Positions 46,843-59,365 are shown, numbered from the stretch's first letter. The stretch: 64,000 nt of DNA from Talinum fruticosum (GCA_021018815.1 JAITYX010000034.1:1178001-1242000), one strand, 5' to 3'. Notes: generated from the letters alone by a model not told the origin. Translations and numbers: made by a program.

Positions 46843-48280
46843 GAATACTTTTTAATCTTAGTATGGAAAGACTAAGCTTAAAAGAGGTTTAAGAAATGAC
46901 TCCATTGAGCTAGAGCCGAGAATCCGATGTTCGGGGTGAAGGTACAAAATGTAAGGATAAGCCCTCCATTCTACTTGTCAATAGAAGAGTTTTACTAATT
47001 TGAATTGTGAGTTTAAATAGTGTGTTTTCAATCAAGCATACAACATGCGAATATGAAAATTAAATGAACTAGAACATCGAAGAAAGCAATGAAAGCGAGT
47101 TAAGAAAGTGATAAAAGAAAGCAAAAAGGAAAGTGCAAAAAATAAAAATTGTAGCGAGCGGGGAGGAATTTAAAGAGTGATTATATTTTGATCCACAATA
47201 TGGAAAGCACTAAAGGCGTAAATTAAATGAACCGTAATTGGGATCAAAAGAAGGTTGAATGCCCTCGGGTTGTTCCACATGCCGATCTTGGATCACGAAC
47301 CGAGATCTGGAAGCGTGACGATGGGCAAGCGAGATTGAGAGAGGATTTTTGTGAAATTTGTGGTGATGAGTAGCATCCGAAAACAGGTGCTTGGTATAAT
47401 GATGGTGATTGCTTAAAAATTAACCAAGAGATCAAAATGTCGATTTAGCATTAAGTAGCTCTTAATTCAAATTCAGTATGGATGCTTGGTAGGAATTAGT
47501 TAAGCTAGGATTTATCATCACGTGGCATAGGGAAAATGGCCATCCCCTAAATCGAAGCTTAGCCCTCTATTTATAGAGAAAAGGATATGTCACAAAATGA
47601 CATAAAAGCAATGGAAACAGATCATCCAAATAGTTGAATCGGACCGGCGGAACCCGGAAAGAACCGGATAAAATCGGCATGGACCAAGAATTCCACAGGA
47701 GGTGAAGAGAACCACGGTGCTGGCCTCAAACATGACCTCATTTGGCAAACCGATCTTCCGTGCCTCGGTTAGACATTGGAGCAAAATGCAACGCTTTTGT
47801 GATGTGATTCATTAAGCACGGTGCCAGCCTCAAGCTGTGTCATTTGGTGAACTTGACTTCAGTGCCTTAGTTGGGCGATTAGAGAAAACGCAATGCTTTG
47901 GTGATATAAACCGTGAAGTGTAGCACCGGCCTCAAACGACATCGTTTGGACACTTGGAGCTCTGTGTTGCACCGAGATGCTTGAAGAAGAAATGTTGCGT
48001 TTAGTGAGCAGCAAAGCTCGAAATGTGGCACCAACCTCATAATTGGGAGCCTTGACCCGGGCTTGGTTCGGTAAAAAGAAAATGGGTTTATGGGCTGACC
48101 CAAAGAAAAGAAAGATGATTTTTGTGGTGCTAATGGGTTCTTTCTAGTTTACTAGCTTCCGTCACGGCAATCAGATTGCGACTGGGATCCAAGTTCACTA
48201 ATAGGGATGGGATTTCATCACCGACAAAATAAAATAATAGAAATAAAGGAGATAAGGGTGACATAGTTTTAGTGTCTACA

Positions 48281-49748
48281 AAGAGAAAATGTGAAAATTT
48301 GAAGTTCTTTGACAAGAGAATGAACTCGGAAAATTAAACCGAGTCTAGATTGACTAAGACAAAGATAAATAGAGAATTTTACGTGGAAACTCTCCTGAGG
48401 CGAGAAAACCACGGTCGGTGCTAATCCAAGCACTAAGTCAAATCTACTATTTGAATCCACAAATACTATGAATTGACTACCCGAATCACTATCTTGGACA
48501 ATGCTAATACATGTTTTCCCATGCAAAGAAATTACCTTATGTGGCCTAGTACTTCCAAACCGAGCTACCCGTTACATTTACGGACAATTGAGCTAAGTCA
48601 ACCCTTACAATTCAGTCAAGGGATATGCTAAGAAAATTTTTTTGAGTCAAGAGTAGAGATTACAAGATTTTTCATTACAAGATGTTACGAGTTCGGAAAG
48701 TTGTGACTGAATGAACTAGAGTTGTAAGCTAGAAGAGAGAAAATATGAGAGTTGAGCCTTCTATTTATAGGCGGTAATAAAGAAAGTTGTTGTGCCTTGG
48801 GCTAAAGCTTCTAGGTGAGCTAGCCGTTACAACATATAGTATGAGTCCTCATAAAAAGAACCGTTAACGATGTACTCATTGAACATAGCTTCTAGCCTCC
48901 AAAAAAGTCCTACCAATCTATTGTATTAGAGAAACAAGGTAGAAACAACCGTTGGAATCAAAAACTAGAAATACGACAAATGGAAACAAAGAGGCCTAAC
49001 ATTGTTGTTTGAGTTTGCCCAAAATAACCGACTTTTCTATCTGCTGGCTTTGAACGGTAATGAAGTCGTTGTTTTTGCTTTAAGATGATATTATTAAACT
49101 TTAGTAGGCCAACAAAAACAAATTACAAATGATACATCTAGTATAAAGATACTTTGGTCCAAGGTTAGATAAGGATTAGTTTAAATAAATCATTTAACGA
49201 CTAACATTCCTTAAGCTATTAAAATAGAATTTTGCAAGTCCAATATTCAATATGTTCAAATTCCATATATGTCTTAACTCAAAAGATAAATATGAAATAA
49301 ATAAGTTCAAAGAGTTAATTAGACATATTTCAATGTTTTCCAACGTAATTAAATTCAACTTAATTATTTTGGCCAATTTGGAATTAACACATGTAATTCT
49401 CATTCAAAATATAAAGTGAGCCAGTTAAAAAGATTAATTAAAAGTGTAAAAATATTTGCACAAAGTTTTAGTCTTAGCCATACTAAGTGGGTTAGTTTCT
49501 AGCATCGATGGTCGAGTAAGTGTTCATGTTAATTGATTGAGTCGATTTCTTTTTACTAAGCGAACCGAGTCCTTATACTATAAGAGATAAATACTTAGAT
49601 ACCAAGTCTTAGATTAGTCACCTTTTAGTCAATATATATCAAGAATTCAAAGCATTAGTTAATGCAAAATGTTAAGCGATATTCCTAAGTTTTCGATAAG
49701 TGACTTGAAATCAAAATCGGATGGGATTAGTTCATACCTAAGTCTTCA
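48281..49748 (-). repeat. 3' LTR of the old copia derivative, second piece
   Basis: Aligns with 61875-62866. It holds the minus-strand forms of copia LTR landmarks: acgtggaaact, aaaccacgg, 'aagtcaaatctactatttga', and a TATA box (CTATAAATAG, minus) at 48761-48770. It ends agtcttca at 49748, the reverse of TGAAGAC. Confidence 0.82.
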
Positions 49749-50118
49749 ATCTTCCCTTTTTTATGGAAAATATGTCGACTTTTAAAATTGTGAGGGTTCA
49801 AGTCCTTCTTCGGACATAAGAAGATTATGTAAACACTCAAATCGGATATGTAATTATTGGAATAATTGTTATATCAAAGCTTAGAAAAATCTATGTTATA
49901 AGCGAAACTAAGTATAAGAGTTAAGTAATTATGAGTTGTAGAACAAATATTTAATATTCCGAGATGGAAAAGTAATGAGCAAAATTAAGTAAGTGTATTA
50001 GAGCATAAGAGATAAAGATGTATTAGAATAAACAACAATTTCATTGTAGGATGAATGGATAAAAAAATTAATATTGCTCAAATTAAAAGTGCTCGCTTTA
50101 AAGTATTGAACTCTATTA
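49749..50118 (-). other. PPT and 3' untranslated part of the old copia derivative
   Basis: PPT at 49749-49761 (minus AAAAAAGGGAAGAT next to the LTR). The rest is AT-rich without a gene and is interrupted by copia element 2 at 50119. Confidence 0.65.
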
Positions 50119-51684
50119 TGAAGACTCGGACAATGCTCAATACTTTTCGAGTTATGTAAAAGGAATCGGGTATAACAATCCCATGCATATAGAGTTTTGA
50201 TTCTAAGGCATTCTCGGTATCGCGAAACTTCTTTGAGTAAAATAGTATCTTCTCCGAATAATACGGTTTTCACTTATTGCATTTATTGCGTTTACGTAGC
50301 GACTCGAAAGCTGGTTCTTAATTTACGAGTTCACCTTCACTCAGATTTATCGCGTTTTGAATATACCGATGATTCTGTCTCAGAATCGACTTGTAGTTAT
50401 ACGTTCTATTTTGTTATAGTCGGTATTCTTAGTTTATTTCATGCTTAGTCTATATCAAGTTATCTTACTCCGATATTCTTTATGGAACTTACTCTATTGC
50501 TTAGACTAAGTCGGATGGAATTCGAGTATCATGGATATTGGACTCGGAAAATTCCATTTCGTTTCGACTCGGATAATCGGTTGCTTAATTATTATAATTA
50601 TTTTATTATACGTGTCTAATCTTGGGCCAAAGTATTCTATACTTTGAGAACCAAAATTAATTTACTTTTGTAGGTTATTCATTCGAGGATACACCTTTTT
50701 CAAACCACAAAAGTAGCTGAAGCTTGAACGTCAAATCACCAGCGAGACATGGCTCTTCACCTTCCTCGCTCCGAGTCCCGAAGATTGTGTCGAAGGCATG
50801 CTGTTTCCATATCCGGAAAAGCTGGAACGCCAAGCTTAACGGTGGTTTCCACCTCATTTTCAAGACACTACCGATGGTTTTGGGACTTCCAAGAGAGTTA
50901 AGCCGATTGTCCAACGTTCATATTTCAACGGATACTTTCGAGTGACTCGGAAAGCCTCTATCAACGGTCACTGAAGACTCTTGGTCGGCGAGATGAAGAT
51001 AAGGCTACTCATGTCAGGTTATCTATAAATAGAAGCCACTTCACAAGACTTGAAGATTGCCGAATCTACTTGTTAATACACATACATGAGAAAAGTCATT
51101 GTATTTAGTTTCAATCTTCTACTTACAACTCCCACTCTGTAATTCATTACTTTACGAGTTGTAAGGTCTTGTACTCGATTACAAACTCTTTCTTACATTC
51201 TTTGTAAGGTCCCTTGACTAAGCTGTAAGGGCTAACTCGGCTTAGTTGTCCCTAGCTGTAGAGGTTATCTCATCTAGGAAGTACTAGATCGAGATAAAGG
51301 AATTTCTAAGTCTAGGAAAACTTGTATAGAGTTGTCTAAGGGAGCAACTCGGGTTCGATCGGTTCACGGTATTTTGTGGACTCAAAATAGTGGATTTGAC
51401 TTCGTGTGCGGATTGACACGGGCCGTGGTTTTCTGCCCCGGGAGGGTTTCCACGTAAAATCTAAGTGTTATCTCTCCGAGTTCATTCTAGACTCGAACGG
51501 CCTTCTTGCTCTTGTTCTTTCGATTCATTGCTTTACGAGTCCAATCTTTTCGACCCGGTTAATAGACTCGGAATTTGTCTTCCTTTCTACTTCTATGCAA
51601 AAGAGTGTGATTTCGCAAAGAATTTCCTATCACCGTATTCACCCCCTTCTAGGGTGACTCGGACTCTCCCAGAGCAAACCTTCA
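50119..51684 (+). repeat. 5' LTR of copia element 2
   Basis: TGAAGACTC...CCTTCA. TATA box tatctataaatag near 51022-51034. The stem-loop pair is near 51219-51278. Confidence 0.94.
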
Positions 51685-51686
51685 AT

Positions 51687-51698
51687 TGGTATCGAGCC
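51687..51698 (+). other. primer-binding site of copia element 2
   Basis: TGGTATCGAGCC, against the usual TGGTATCAGAGC; again the CAG of the motif is altered. Confidence 0.8.
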
Positions 51699-51743
51699 TA
51701 GCCTTTCGGAAAGGATCTAACAATCCAAAGGTTTAAAGATCGG

Positions 51744-53580
51744 ATGGCTCGAGAACACGGAGAGTTCGACGAAGGAAGATCTTCCAATAGGCGACCAAAA
51801 TTCAAAGGTTCAAACTTTGGGCACTTTGGAAGAAGCTTATGGAATGTTTCCTCATGGATCATGATGAAGAAGTATGGGAAATCATACAACAAGGAAACTA
51901 CATTCCAACAAAGACAGATGAATTCAGAATTCTTCCCAAGACAAAGGCCGAGTTCACACCAGCGAAGCGAGAAGTTCGGAAAGAATTTCAAAGCCATGAA
52001 CATCCTTGTGTGCGCCATAAGCTCGAGAAGAATACAACCGAGTGTCTGCACTGTGATTCAGCAAAAGAAGTGTGGGACACCCTTGTCAACACTTATGAAG
52101 GCACAAGCCAGGTCGGACAAGCAAAGATAAGTCGATATCTTCACAAATATGAGCTTTTCAAGATGGAGCCGAGAGGAGAACATCACTCGGATCTTCATTC
52201 GGTTTACTGAGATTACAAACAATCTCAAATCACTGGGAAAGAAGATCTCCCACGAAGAAATGTGCCGAGAAAATTCTCGAAGCTTACCCAAGAAAAGATG
52301 GGGTCCCAAAGTGACTGCCATAGAGGAAGCTCGAGAACCTCTCACTCTTAAAGCCGGACGAGCTCATTGGAAAGCTTCTAACACACGAAATCCATCTAGA
52401 GGAGGAGGATGCTTGAGGGTAGTACCAAAAGGAACATTGCACTTAAAGCCTCGAGAATCCAAGGAAGCAAATCGAGCTCCTCTTACTCGGAAGACGATCC
52501 CATGGCACTTATTGCAAGAGGCTTCAAGAGAATGATGAAGCACAAAAGATGGGACAAAAGGCCAAAAGAAGAATTCTAAAAAAGGATAAGAGAGATAGAA
52601 AAGGTAAGCTTTCTTCTCCTTCAAAGTTGTCTTTATCTAAGAATTCTGGATGCTTTGAATGTGGCAGCAAAGACCACATAGTCAAGGACTGTCCAAAACG
52701 AAAAGGGACAGAAAGAAGAAAAAAGGCCATGATGGCAACATGGAGCGATGAGGACTCATCCGAAGATGACAAAGACTCAAATGACTCAAAGTGTCCGATG
52801 GCAATCTCGACTCCGAAGCGAAAGAGAGTCGGACTCGGACTCGGACAATGAGGAAACTAATCCTCAAGAGGTAATAAACTACTTCCTCAAATTCTCCAAA
52901 GTTGATTTAGCTAAATACATTTTTACTTTGGAAGAAAAGTCCAATTCGATTCTTCTCAATTTAAAGAGCAACTTGAGTCAATCACTTCGAGAGCACCTCC
53001 TTGAAAAACGTATTAAAAAAGCTGAGACACTCATTCGAGAGAACTCAAGACTAGTGCTCAATCTAATGAGGCCGAGTCCGAGTTACTCGAGAAAGAAAAT
53101 GAGCGACTAAAACGGAAGCTCACTGAGTCTCAAGATCTGGTTTTAAAGTTTAGTCAAGGTCGGAAGAACCTTGACATGCTCTTAGGATCACAGTGTGTCT
53201 CTTTTCGAAAAGAAGGTCTTGGTTTCAACAAAGAGGAAGAATCTAATTCCTACTCAGAATTGTTCAAAAGGATTCCGAAGCTGTAAAGTTCAGGAAAGCT
53301 GAGCACGGTCCCATTCACGAAATGAAAGGAGGACCAAGCCCAGAACTATTTACAAAAAGAAACCATTTTCTCCTGTTTCAAAAGGAAAGATTTTCAAAAG
53401 CAAGAGACACGGACTCGGTTCTCGGGAGGAAGACTCGAGAATCGGACAAAACCCAAAGTCATTCAAATTTGGGTTCCAAAACACCTTCTTCCTCGAGAAA
53501 GGACCACGGTAAAGAATGTTACTTGGGTTCGTTAGAGGAAGTGAGAAGGGTTATATTCTTTTTGTTTTGCGGAGTCACTC
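51744..53580 (+). pseudogene. gag: gag of copia element 2 (frameshifted)
   Basis: MAREHGEFDEGRSSN at 51744, then a frameshift and MECFLMDHDEEVWEIIQQGN from 51839. The zinc knuckle CFECGSKDHIVKDC is at 52649-52690. The downstream region has acidic, Asp/Ser-rich and coiled-coil-like segments (ESNSDNEETNP, EEKSNSILLNLKSNL). Same layout as 33474-35300. Most breaks are one- or two-base indels. Confidence 0.85.
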
Positions 53581-53599
53581 GAAGAGATCAAAAGGACAC

Positions 53600-53880
53600 T
53601 GGTACCTAGACGGTGGATGTTCACGCCATATGTCGGGAGATGCGGGACTCTTTTACGAGTTGAACAGGACATAAAGGAGGAAAAGTCACATTTGGAGATG
53701 ATAGCAAGGGCAAGATCGTGGGGATTGGCAAGATTGGAAAAGGAAGCAATCCGGTCGATCCAGTCTATCTTGTAAAGGGATTAAAATATAATCTGCTCAG
53801 GCATCTCTCAACTATGTGACAAAGGTCAAGAGGTAAGATTCACTCGGACCAATTGCACTATTTACGATGTCTCTACCAAA
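53600..53880 (+). pseudogene. pro: aspartic protease of copia element 2
   Basis: Reads WYLDGGCSRHMSG from 53600. The second residue of the active-site triad is Gly where copia proteases have Ser/Thr. The codon context GACGGT would be GACAGT if CAG was read as CGG, so I do not take the change at face value. Later SKGKIVGIGKIGKGSN and YNLLR-type sequence to about 53870. Confidence 0.75.
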
Positions 53881-55030
53881 GAGATCAAGCTTTCGGGTAA
53901 GAGATCGGGTAATACATACATCATCCCTCTTTCGACCCAAGTCGGAACTTATCTTGCTTAAAAGCATCTCTCCATGATGATTCTTTGACTTAGCATCGTA
54001 GATTAGGCCATATTAGCATGCATACCATAAAGAAATTGGCATCTAATGGTTTAGTTAGGGGTTTACCTAAGTGTGTTTTTGAGAAAGACAAAGTATGTGA
54101 AGCATGCACCGAGAGGGACGCAAGTCAGATCTTCATTCAAATCTCTGAAGACAGTTTCCACATCCAAAGTACTTGAATTACTACATATGGACTTATGTGG
54201 TGAAATCCCTGTGAAGAGTCTCGGAGGTAAATCGTACATACTTGTAATTATTGATGATTTCTAACGGTTTACCGGGTGTGTTTTCTTAAGCACAAAAATG
54301 AAGCTTTCAAGGAGTTCAGCAAGCTTTGCAGAAAAATTCAAGTTGAGTCTCGGACTCGGATCCGGAGGATTCGAACCGACCATGGAAGGGAGTTCGACTA
54401 CTCGGAATTCTCGAGTTTTGTGACAAAAATGAAATCTCTCACAACTTCTTAGCACCAGAACTCCTCAACGGAATGGAGTAGTAGAGAGAAAGAACAGAAC
54501 CCTTGAAGAAATAGCAAGGACGATGATGATTGAACACAACTTGCCTTACTATTTACAGGCGGAGGCGATGAACACGACTAACTACACTCTAAATAGATGC
54601 CTCATCGGACCCATTACGAAGAAAACATCGTATGAGCTCTACAAAGGGAAGAAGCCAAATATCTCCTATTTCGGACCTTTCGGATGTAAGTGCTTCGTTC
54701 ACAACAATGGTAAGGATCATCGACCAAGTTTGATGCTCGGTCGAGACGAAGGTATTTTTCTAGGTTACTCCTCTCATAGCAAAGCATATCGTATCTTCAA
54801 TAATCGAACTAACAAAGTGGAAGAAAGCATCCACGTAGTATTTGATGAGCTTGAACAGGAGAAGCCAAGTGAGTCTTCATACTCGGAACTAAAGCTCGGG
54901 AAAGATGATGACGAAGTCGAGCCTATAAAGACTCGGACCCAACTTGCTCGGAATGAAGTCACTCGGAACGAGGAAACTCGAGAATGAGACAGTTCAAGAG
55001 CCGGCTCATAACGAACGAGTTAATGAAGAG
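53881..55030 (+). pseudogene. INT: integrase of copia element 2 (frameshifted)
   Basis: 54073-54264 gives HMDLCGEIPVKSLGGKSYIL and VIIDDF. The second Asp region is near 54375-54400. The long frame 54523-54987 gives MMIEHNLPYYLQAEAMNTTN, YELYKGKKPNISYFGPFGCK and VEESIHVVFDELEQEKP. Catalytic Glu region near 54465-54510 (NGVVERKN-type) has CGG in place of CAG just before it. Confidence 0.87.
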
Positions 55031-55379
55031 GATCACTCGGAACAAGCTCAAGCAGACTCGGCCCACAAACCTAGTGAATCAAAGAACTGGTAAAGCTTTC
55101 AAATTTACTTCCAGTCATCCCCAAGAAAACATCATTTACGATATCAACAGTGGGGTAAGAACTCGTTCATCTTTACACAATCTATGTGCATTCACTGCAT
55201 TCATTTCATTAACTAAACCCAAAAATGTACTAGAGGCCCTTAATGAACCTGAATGGGTAGAGGCCATGTAAGAAGAACTTAATCAATTCGAGAGAAACCA
55301 AGTCTGGACTCGACCAACCGACCTTCGACCACCCAGTTATAGGAACCAAATGGGTTTTAAAAACAAACTGGATGAGGGT

Positions 55380-56050
55380 GGAGTGGTAGTCGAAACAAGG
55401 CTAGACTTGTGGCTCGAGGATATAATCAAGAAGAAGGAATTGATTGTGGGGAAACCTTTGCACCGAGTAGCGAATTGAGGCCATTAGAATACTATTGGCA
55501 TTTGCATCCAGCATGCATATTAAATTATATCAAATGGATGTTAAGTGTGCTTTTCTCAATGGTTTTATTGAAGAAGAAGTTTATGTCGAGCAGACCTCCT
55601 GGTTTTGAAAACTCGGAATTTCCAAATCATGTTTTCAAACTTCAAAAGGCTCTCTATGGTCTTAAGCAAGCACCTCGAGCTTGGTATGAAAGACCGAGTA
55701 GCTTCTTGGTTCAAAATGATTTCAAAAGAGGTCGGATCGACAAGACTCTCTTCATAAAGACCAAAGGGAAAGATTTCCTTATTGTTCAAATCTATGTTGA
55801 TGATATTATTTTCGGTGCTACTAATGAATTTACGTGTCGAGAATTTTCCGAGTTGATGAGTCAAGAATTTCAAATGAGTATGATGGGAGAACTCAATTTC
55901 TTCCTTGGGCTGCAAATCAAACAAGACAAAGATGGAATCTTTGTTCATCAATCAAAATACACCAAGGAACTGCTGAAGAAATACAAACTTCAAGATGCAA
56001 AGCACGCATCTACTCCCATGAGCGAGCAGTATAAAGCTCGACTCGGATGA
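55380..56050 (+). pseudogene. RT: reverse transcriptase of copia element 2
   Basis: One open frame from 55409 to 56050 (213 codons): [85 protein letters not shown]. The longest intact pol piece in the window. The frame around 55480-55590 is locally shifted, so part of the fingers is misread. Confidence 0.92.
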
Positions 56051-56735
56051 GAAAGGTAAAGCAATAGATCGAAACTCTATCAAGGTATGATTGGATCTTT
56101 GCTATATCTTACTTCAAGCGAGCCGAGATATAATGTTCGGTGTTTGTTTATGTGCAAGATTTCAAGCTAATCCAAAAGAATCACATCTCACTGCGGTGAA
56201 GAGAATATTTAGATATCTTACAGGTACTCGGAATTTAGGTCCGTGGTATTCCGGAGACTCGGAACTAACTCGACTGGGTACTCGAGACGCGGACTACGCG
56301 AGGATACAAAGTTGATCGAAAGAGCACATCCGGAGCTTGCCAATTTCGGGTCAATCCCTAATATCTTGGCACTCAAAGAAGCGTAACTCGATAGCTCTAT
56401 CGATTGCGGAAGCTGAATATATTGCCGCTGGAGCTTGTTGCGCTCGGATTCTTTGGATAAAACAACACTTGAAGGATCTTGGACTATTTCTCAACTTAGT
56501 TCCAATCAAGTGTGACAACCAAAGCACAATCAGTATCACCAAGAATCCTGTTCGAGCACTAAAAAACAAAGCATATTGAGGTCGGGTATCACTTCTTACG
56601 CGATCACTCGGAAAAGGGTGATATTGCACTTGAGTTCATTCCTACTAATCTTCAATTAGCTGATATCTTTACTAAGCCTCTTGGTGAAGATCGGTTTTGT
56701 TTTATTCGGAATGAGCTTGGTATGTTAAATGCTTA
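56051..56735 (+). pseudogene. RH: RNase H of copia element 2 (frameshifted), end of pol
   Basis: 56091-56315 (CARFQANPKESHLTAVKRIF, YLTGTRNLG) and 56337-56579 (SLISWHSKK, AEAEYIAAGACCARILWIKQ), ending RNELGMLNA with stop at 56733-56735. Two CGAG runs at 56282-56300 disrupt the DADYAG-type motif; element 1 has 'gcagga' at the second site. Confidence 0.88.
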
Positions 56736-57371
56736 ATTTTATACTACCTCTGTTGCATAATTCTGTGCTATGTGCTTTCTCTGTTAATAACAATTAGTTC
56801 GGTTGATTCGGTGATACTTGGGCTAATAGTTATTTCGTGTTTCGAGTCACTCGAAACCTTTACGAGTCAAACTCGGACGTAGAAAAACTTGGACATCAAA
56901 TTTTACGAAACTATCACTAGAATAGTGGAGAGTTTCGGATTATATTTTCAAAATCTTTTTCTCTCTCTTTCTCGAGCGCTGCGATCGGATCTTAGCCGTG
57001 GATTTCAAACCGCTGGTATCTCAACCGTTGAAGAAGAACCGTCACACCGGTCTTTGGTGGTCGATGGACAAGCCGAGTCGAACGGAGTTATACTTAACGG
57101 ATAGTTGACGGGCGCGCTTATTTTCTATAAATAACGACTATCCATCCTCATCTCGGTATTCTAAACTCCATCTCTCTCAAAAGAAACTTCTCGCGGAAGA
57201 TTACTACGTGAACAGTCACTCTTGATCGTCCGCAAGCATCGAAGAAGCTCTCTCTCTCTCGTAAGTTTCATTTGCTCTCATCTCTTTCTTCTACATTTTC
57301 ATTTTCTTCTCTTCTACACCTCCTTCTCTCTTCTACTCGAAAAGTTTCATCTCTTCTCTCCTTCTCTCACA
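56736..57371 (+). promoter_or_regulatory. spacer with TATA box upstream of ORF3, copia element 2
   Basis: TATA box TCTATAAATA at 57125-57134, 247 bases before the ORF3 ATG at 57372. (CT)n then gtaagt at 57261-57266. Conserved with element 1. Confidence 0.6.
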
Positions 57372-58965
57372 ATGCCTAAACGAGGAAACCATCCCGACTT
57401 CCAGGTTTCTCCCTCTTCCAAAAAGCCTCGCACTAATAAGCCGGAAAGCTCAACCCCTTCCAAACCCGTTGTCACCCAGGCATCTTGCGTTTGGATGACA
57501 AATTCTTTCCAACAACCAAATTTTCTTGGTTGTCCAACATACAAACCACCGGAGTATACTACTTCCTGTGTTTCGGCGAGTTCATCTATCCCGAACTCGT
57601 TTCGAGTTCTATGCTCAATTCACCCACTCCGAAAATGTTCTAACCTCTCGGGTTTAGAACATTACTGTTCAGTATCAACACCTCCCTCCTTCACCGCTCT
57701 GTTCAAAGTTTCTTCTCTCTTCTTGAATAGCAACCCTATTCCCTTCACTTGAAGTCGGCGACGACTTCTTTGAAAAATACGCTAAAGAATTCCCCGGGTC
57801 CGGAAAGAACTTTTACGTGACTCGGTTGAAGTCGAAGCCAGGCTTCGTGTTTTACTGCTGATGAGAACCTTCTTCTCACGGCATTCCAGCAAGGAGAACC
57901 CCACCTCAAAGCTCTCTTCGACATCCTTGAGGGATACAAAGTAGACCTCTTCCCTTCCATCATTGAGCGGATGGCGGTTGTGCCAGCTCAACTCAATCCA
58001 AGAAGAACACCTCCCTTCCTTTCGGTGCTCTTCGACCCTTATCTTCAAACAATTTTAAGTTCCTCTTCCTTCGGACCCAAATGCGGTGTACGAGGCTGCC
58101 ATTGTGGTAGGCAAGAAGGAACTCCGAGGGTACGGATACCGGAAGCCGGCCACGGTGTGCGGGTTCACAACTCGGAGCCGAGGCCTCCCTCTTCTCCTCG
58201 GACTCGAAATCAACCCCTCTCCCTCTTCCCTCTACACCTGGTGATGCCTCCACCTCGGGTGCCTCGAAATCTCTCTCTGCCCTCTTGTCCCCTGTTTTCA
58301 TGGACAAGATCGGCTCCGTGTCTTCGAACTCGGAGACATGCTTCGAGGTTTCAAATCTGTCGTCCAAGGTCGACCATCAACCAAAAGACTGGTCGAGTCC
58401 CAAATCCGAGAGCAGCGAGCTCTCGTTCTTGAGATGAGGGAGCTGGTCCAGGGAGCGAAGGAGCTGGTCGAGCTCCTTAGAGAGAGACGGTCCAAGGCGG
58501 CTCGGGACCGGGATGACTCGGATGCGTGCGAAGCGTCTTCGAGCCTGGAGTCGACCTCCTCGGACAGCGGGGATGAGGAAGAAGAGGAAGAAGTGCGAAG
58601 ATCGTTGAGGAACCTACGGCTAAGGCGAGGCCCTTCCGAGCAAAGGGAAGAAGAGGCCGTGGCAACTGCTGAGGGTCGAGTCGCTCCCAAGCTCAAATAG
58701 TTGTACTCGGCTCGGACAGCGAGTTTGGGTGGGTCGAAGACCTAGCTTCTCCGGCGGGACGAGACAGAGCGGCCCCTACCAGCCACCGAGGTCCCAAGGG
58801 AAGAACCCTCGATCCACTCTCTCCGGGTCAGCCACTCGGAGCTGAGCCCCGAGGACAATCCCGGTTCTCCCTTCGCGCGCTCAAGCACATCGTCGAGATC
58901 ATATCGGCGCGGCGCACCTCCGCCTCCACTCGAAATCCCCCTCCCTCGTAGGAGCCATGGACTGA
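57372..58965 (+). pseudogene. ORF3 of copia element 2, frameshifted
   Basis: MPKRGNHPDFQVSPSSKKPR (basic, possible nuclear signal) at 57372. Then FIYPELVSE-type sequence near 57570-57600, LFKVSSLFLNSNPIPFT at 57702-57752, FEKYAKEFPGSGKNFYV near 57770-57820 and VDLFPSIIERMAVVPAQL near 57943-57994. 58338-58700 is a clean frame with a strong predicted coiled coil (LVESQIREQRALVLEMREL, ELVELLRERRSKAARDRDD) and an acidic run (DEEEEEEVRRSLRNLRL). Stop near 58963-58965. Same protein as 39086-40709. No membrane span seen. Confidence 0.65.
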
Positions 58966-59365
58966 GTCACAATTCCTCGGTGTCTCCAGAATTATTTTTT
59001 TCTTTCTAAGATTTTTTTTTGTCCGGACAACTCATTTGTATTACTTGTTCTTTTCTCCCTTCTTTTTGTTATTTTTCTTTGAAAAGCAAGGGGAGAAATG
59101 TAATCAGAAAATTTGTTGTCTTGTTTAGGGGAGCTTTTTCCGCCCTTTTGACTTTTAATGGATTAATGCACTTCATTATTAATTTCGAGTTCATTATTTT
59201 ACGAGTTAATGTTAAAGCATACTTTATTTTGTTTTGCTCGATATATTATATATTGCTACGAACTATTGAGTATGTTTTACTCATGCGCAAATCACTCGGA
59301 ATCAATTTTTTTCTCTAACAAAGTTTCGTTTAAGTATGGAATGCCTTTCATCAAAAAGGGGAGAT
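58966..59365 (+). other. 3' untranslated part and polypurine tracts of copia element 2
   Basis: PPT aaaaaggggagat at 59353-59365 against the LTR; second PPT-like run gcaaggggagaaatg at 59086-59100. Confidence 0.7.

Larger units (their letters stand above)
26613..48280 (-). mobile_element. non-autonomous gag-only gypsy element, copy 2
   Basis: 3' LTR 26613-28627, PPT 28628-28643, gag 29780-30824, leader repeats 30960-31690, PBS 43078-43095, 5' LTR 43098-48280. It is flanked by AAGGG (26608-26612) and AAGAG (48281-48285), a TSD with one mismatch. Subtracting the nested copia element and two solo LTRs gives about 7.6 kb: two LTRs of about 2 kb and about 3.6 kb inside. It has no pol. It has the same organisation as copy 1 but is a different subfamily by LTR sequence. 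Confidence 0.85.
43098..48280 (-). repeat. 5' LTR of gypsy copy 2, split by two solo copia LTRs
   Basis: Pieces 43098-43278, 44892-45244 and 46843-48280 together align with 26613-28627. Minus-strand start TGTAGACACT at 48280 is the best preserved LTR tip in the window. TATA box (CTATAAATAG, minus) at 47567-47576. Length without insertions about 1.96 kb. Confidence 0.88.

Noticed and set aside
53600..53640. Active-site change in the protease (Asp-Gly-Gly) as a biological novelty
   Set aside because: The codon context is exactly what a CAG read as CGG would give, and element 1 shows a different disturbance at the same site; probably artefact.
55565..55951. 128-codon minus-strand frame over the copia RT
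   Set aside because: Mirror of a strongly conserved RT coding region; the + strand frame has the catalytic motifs.
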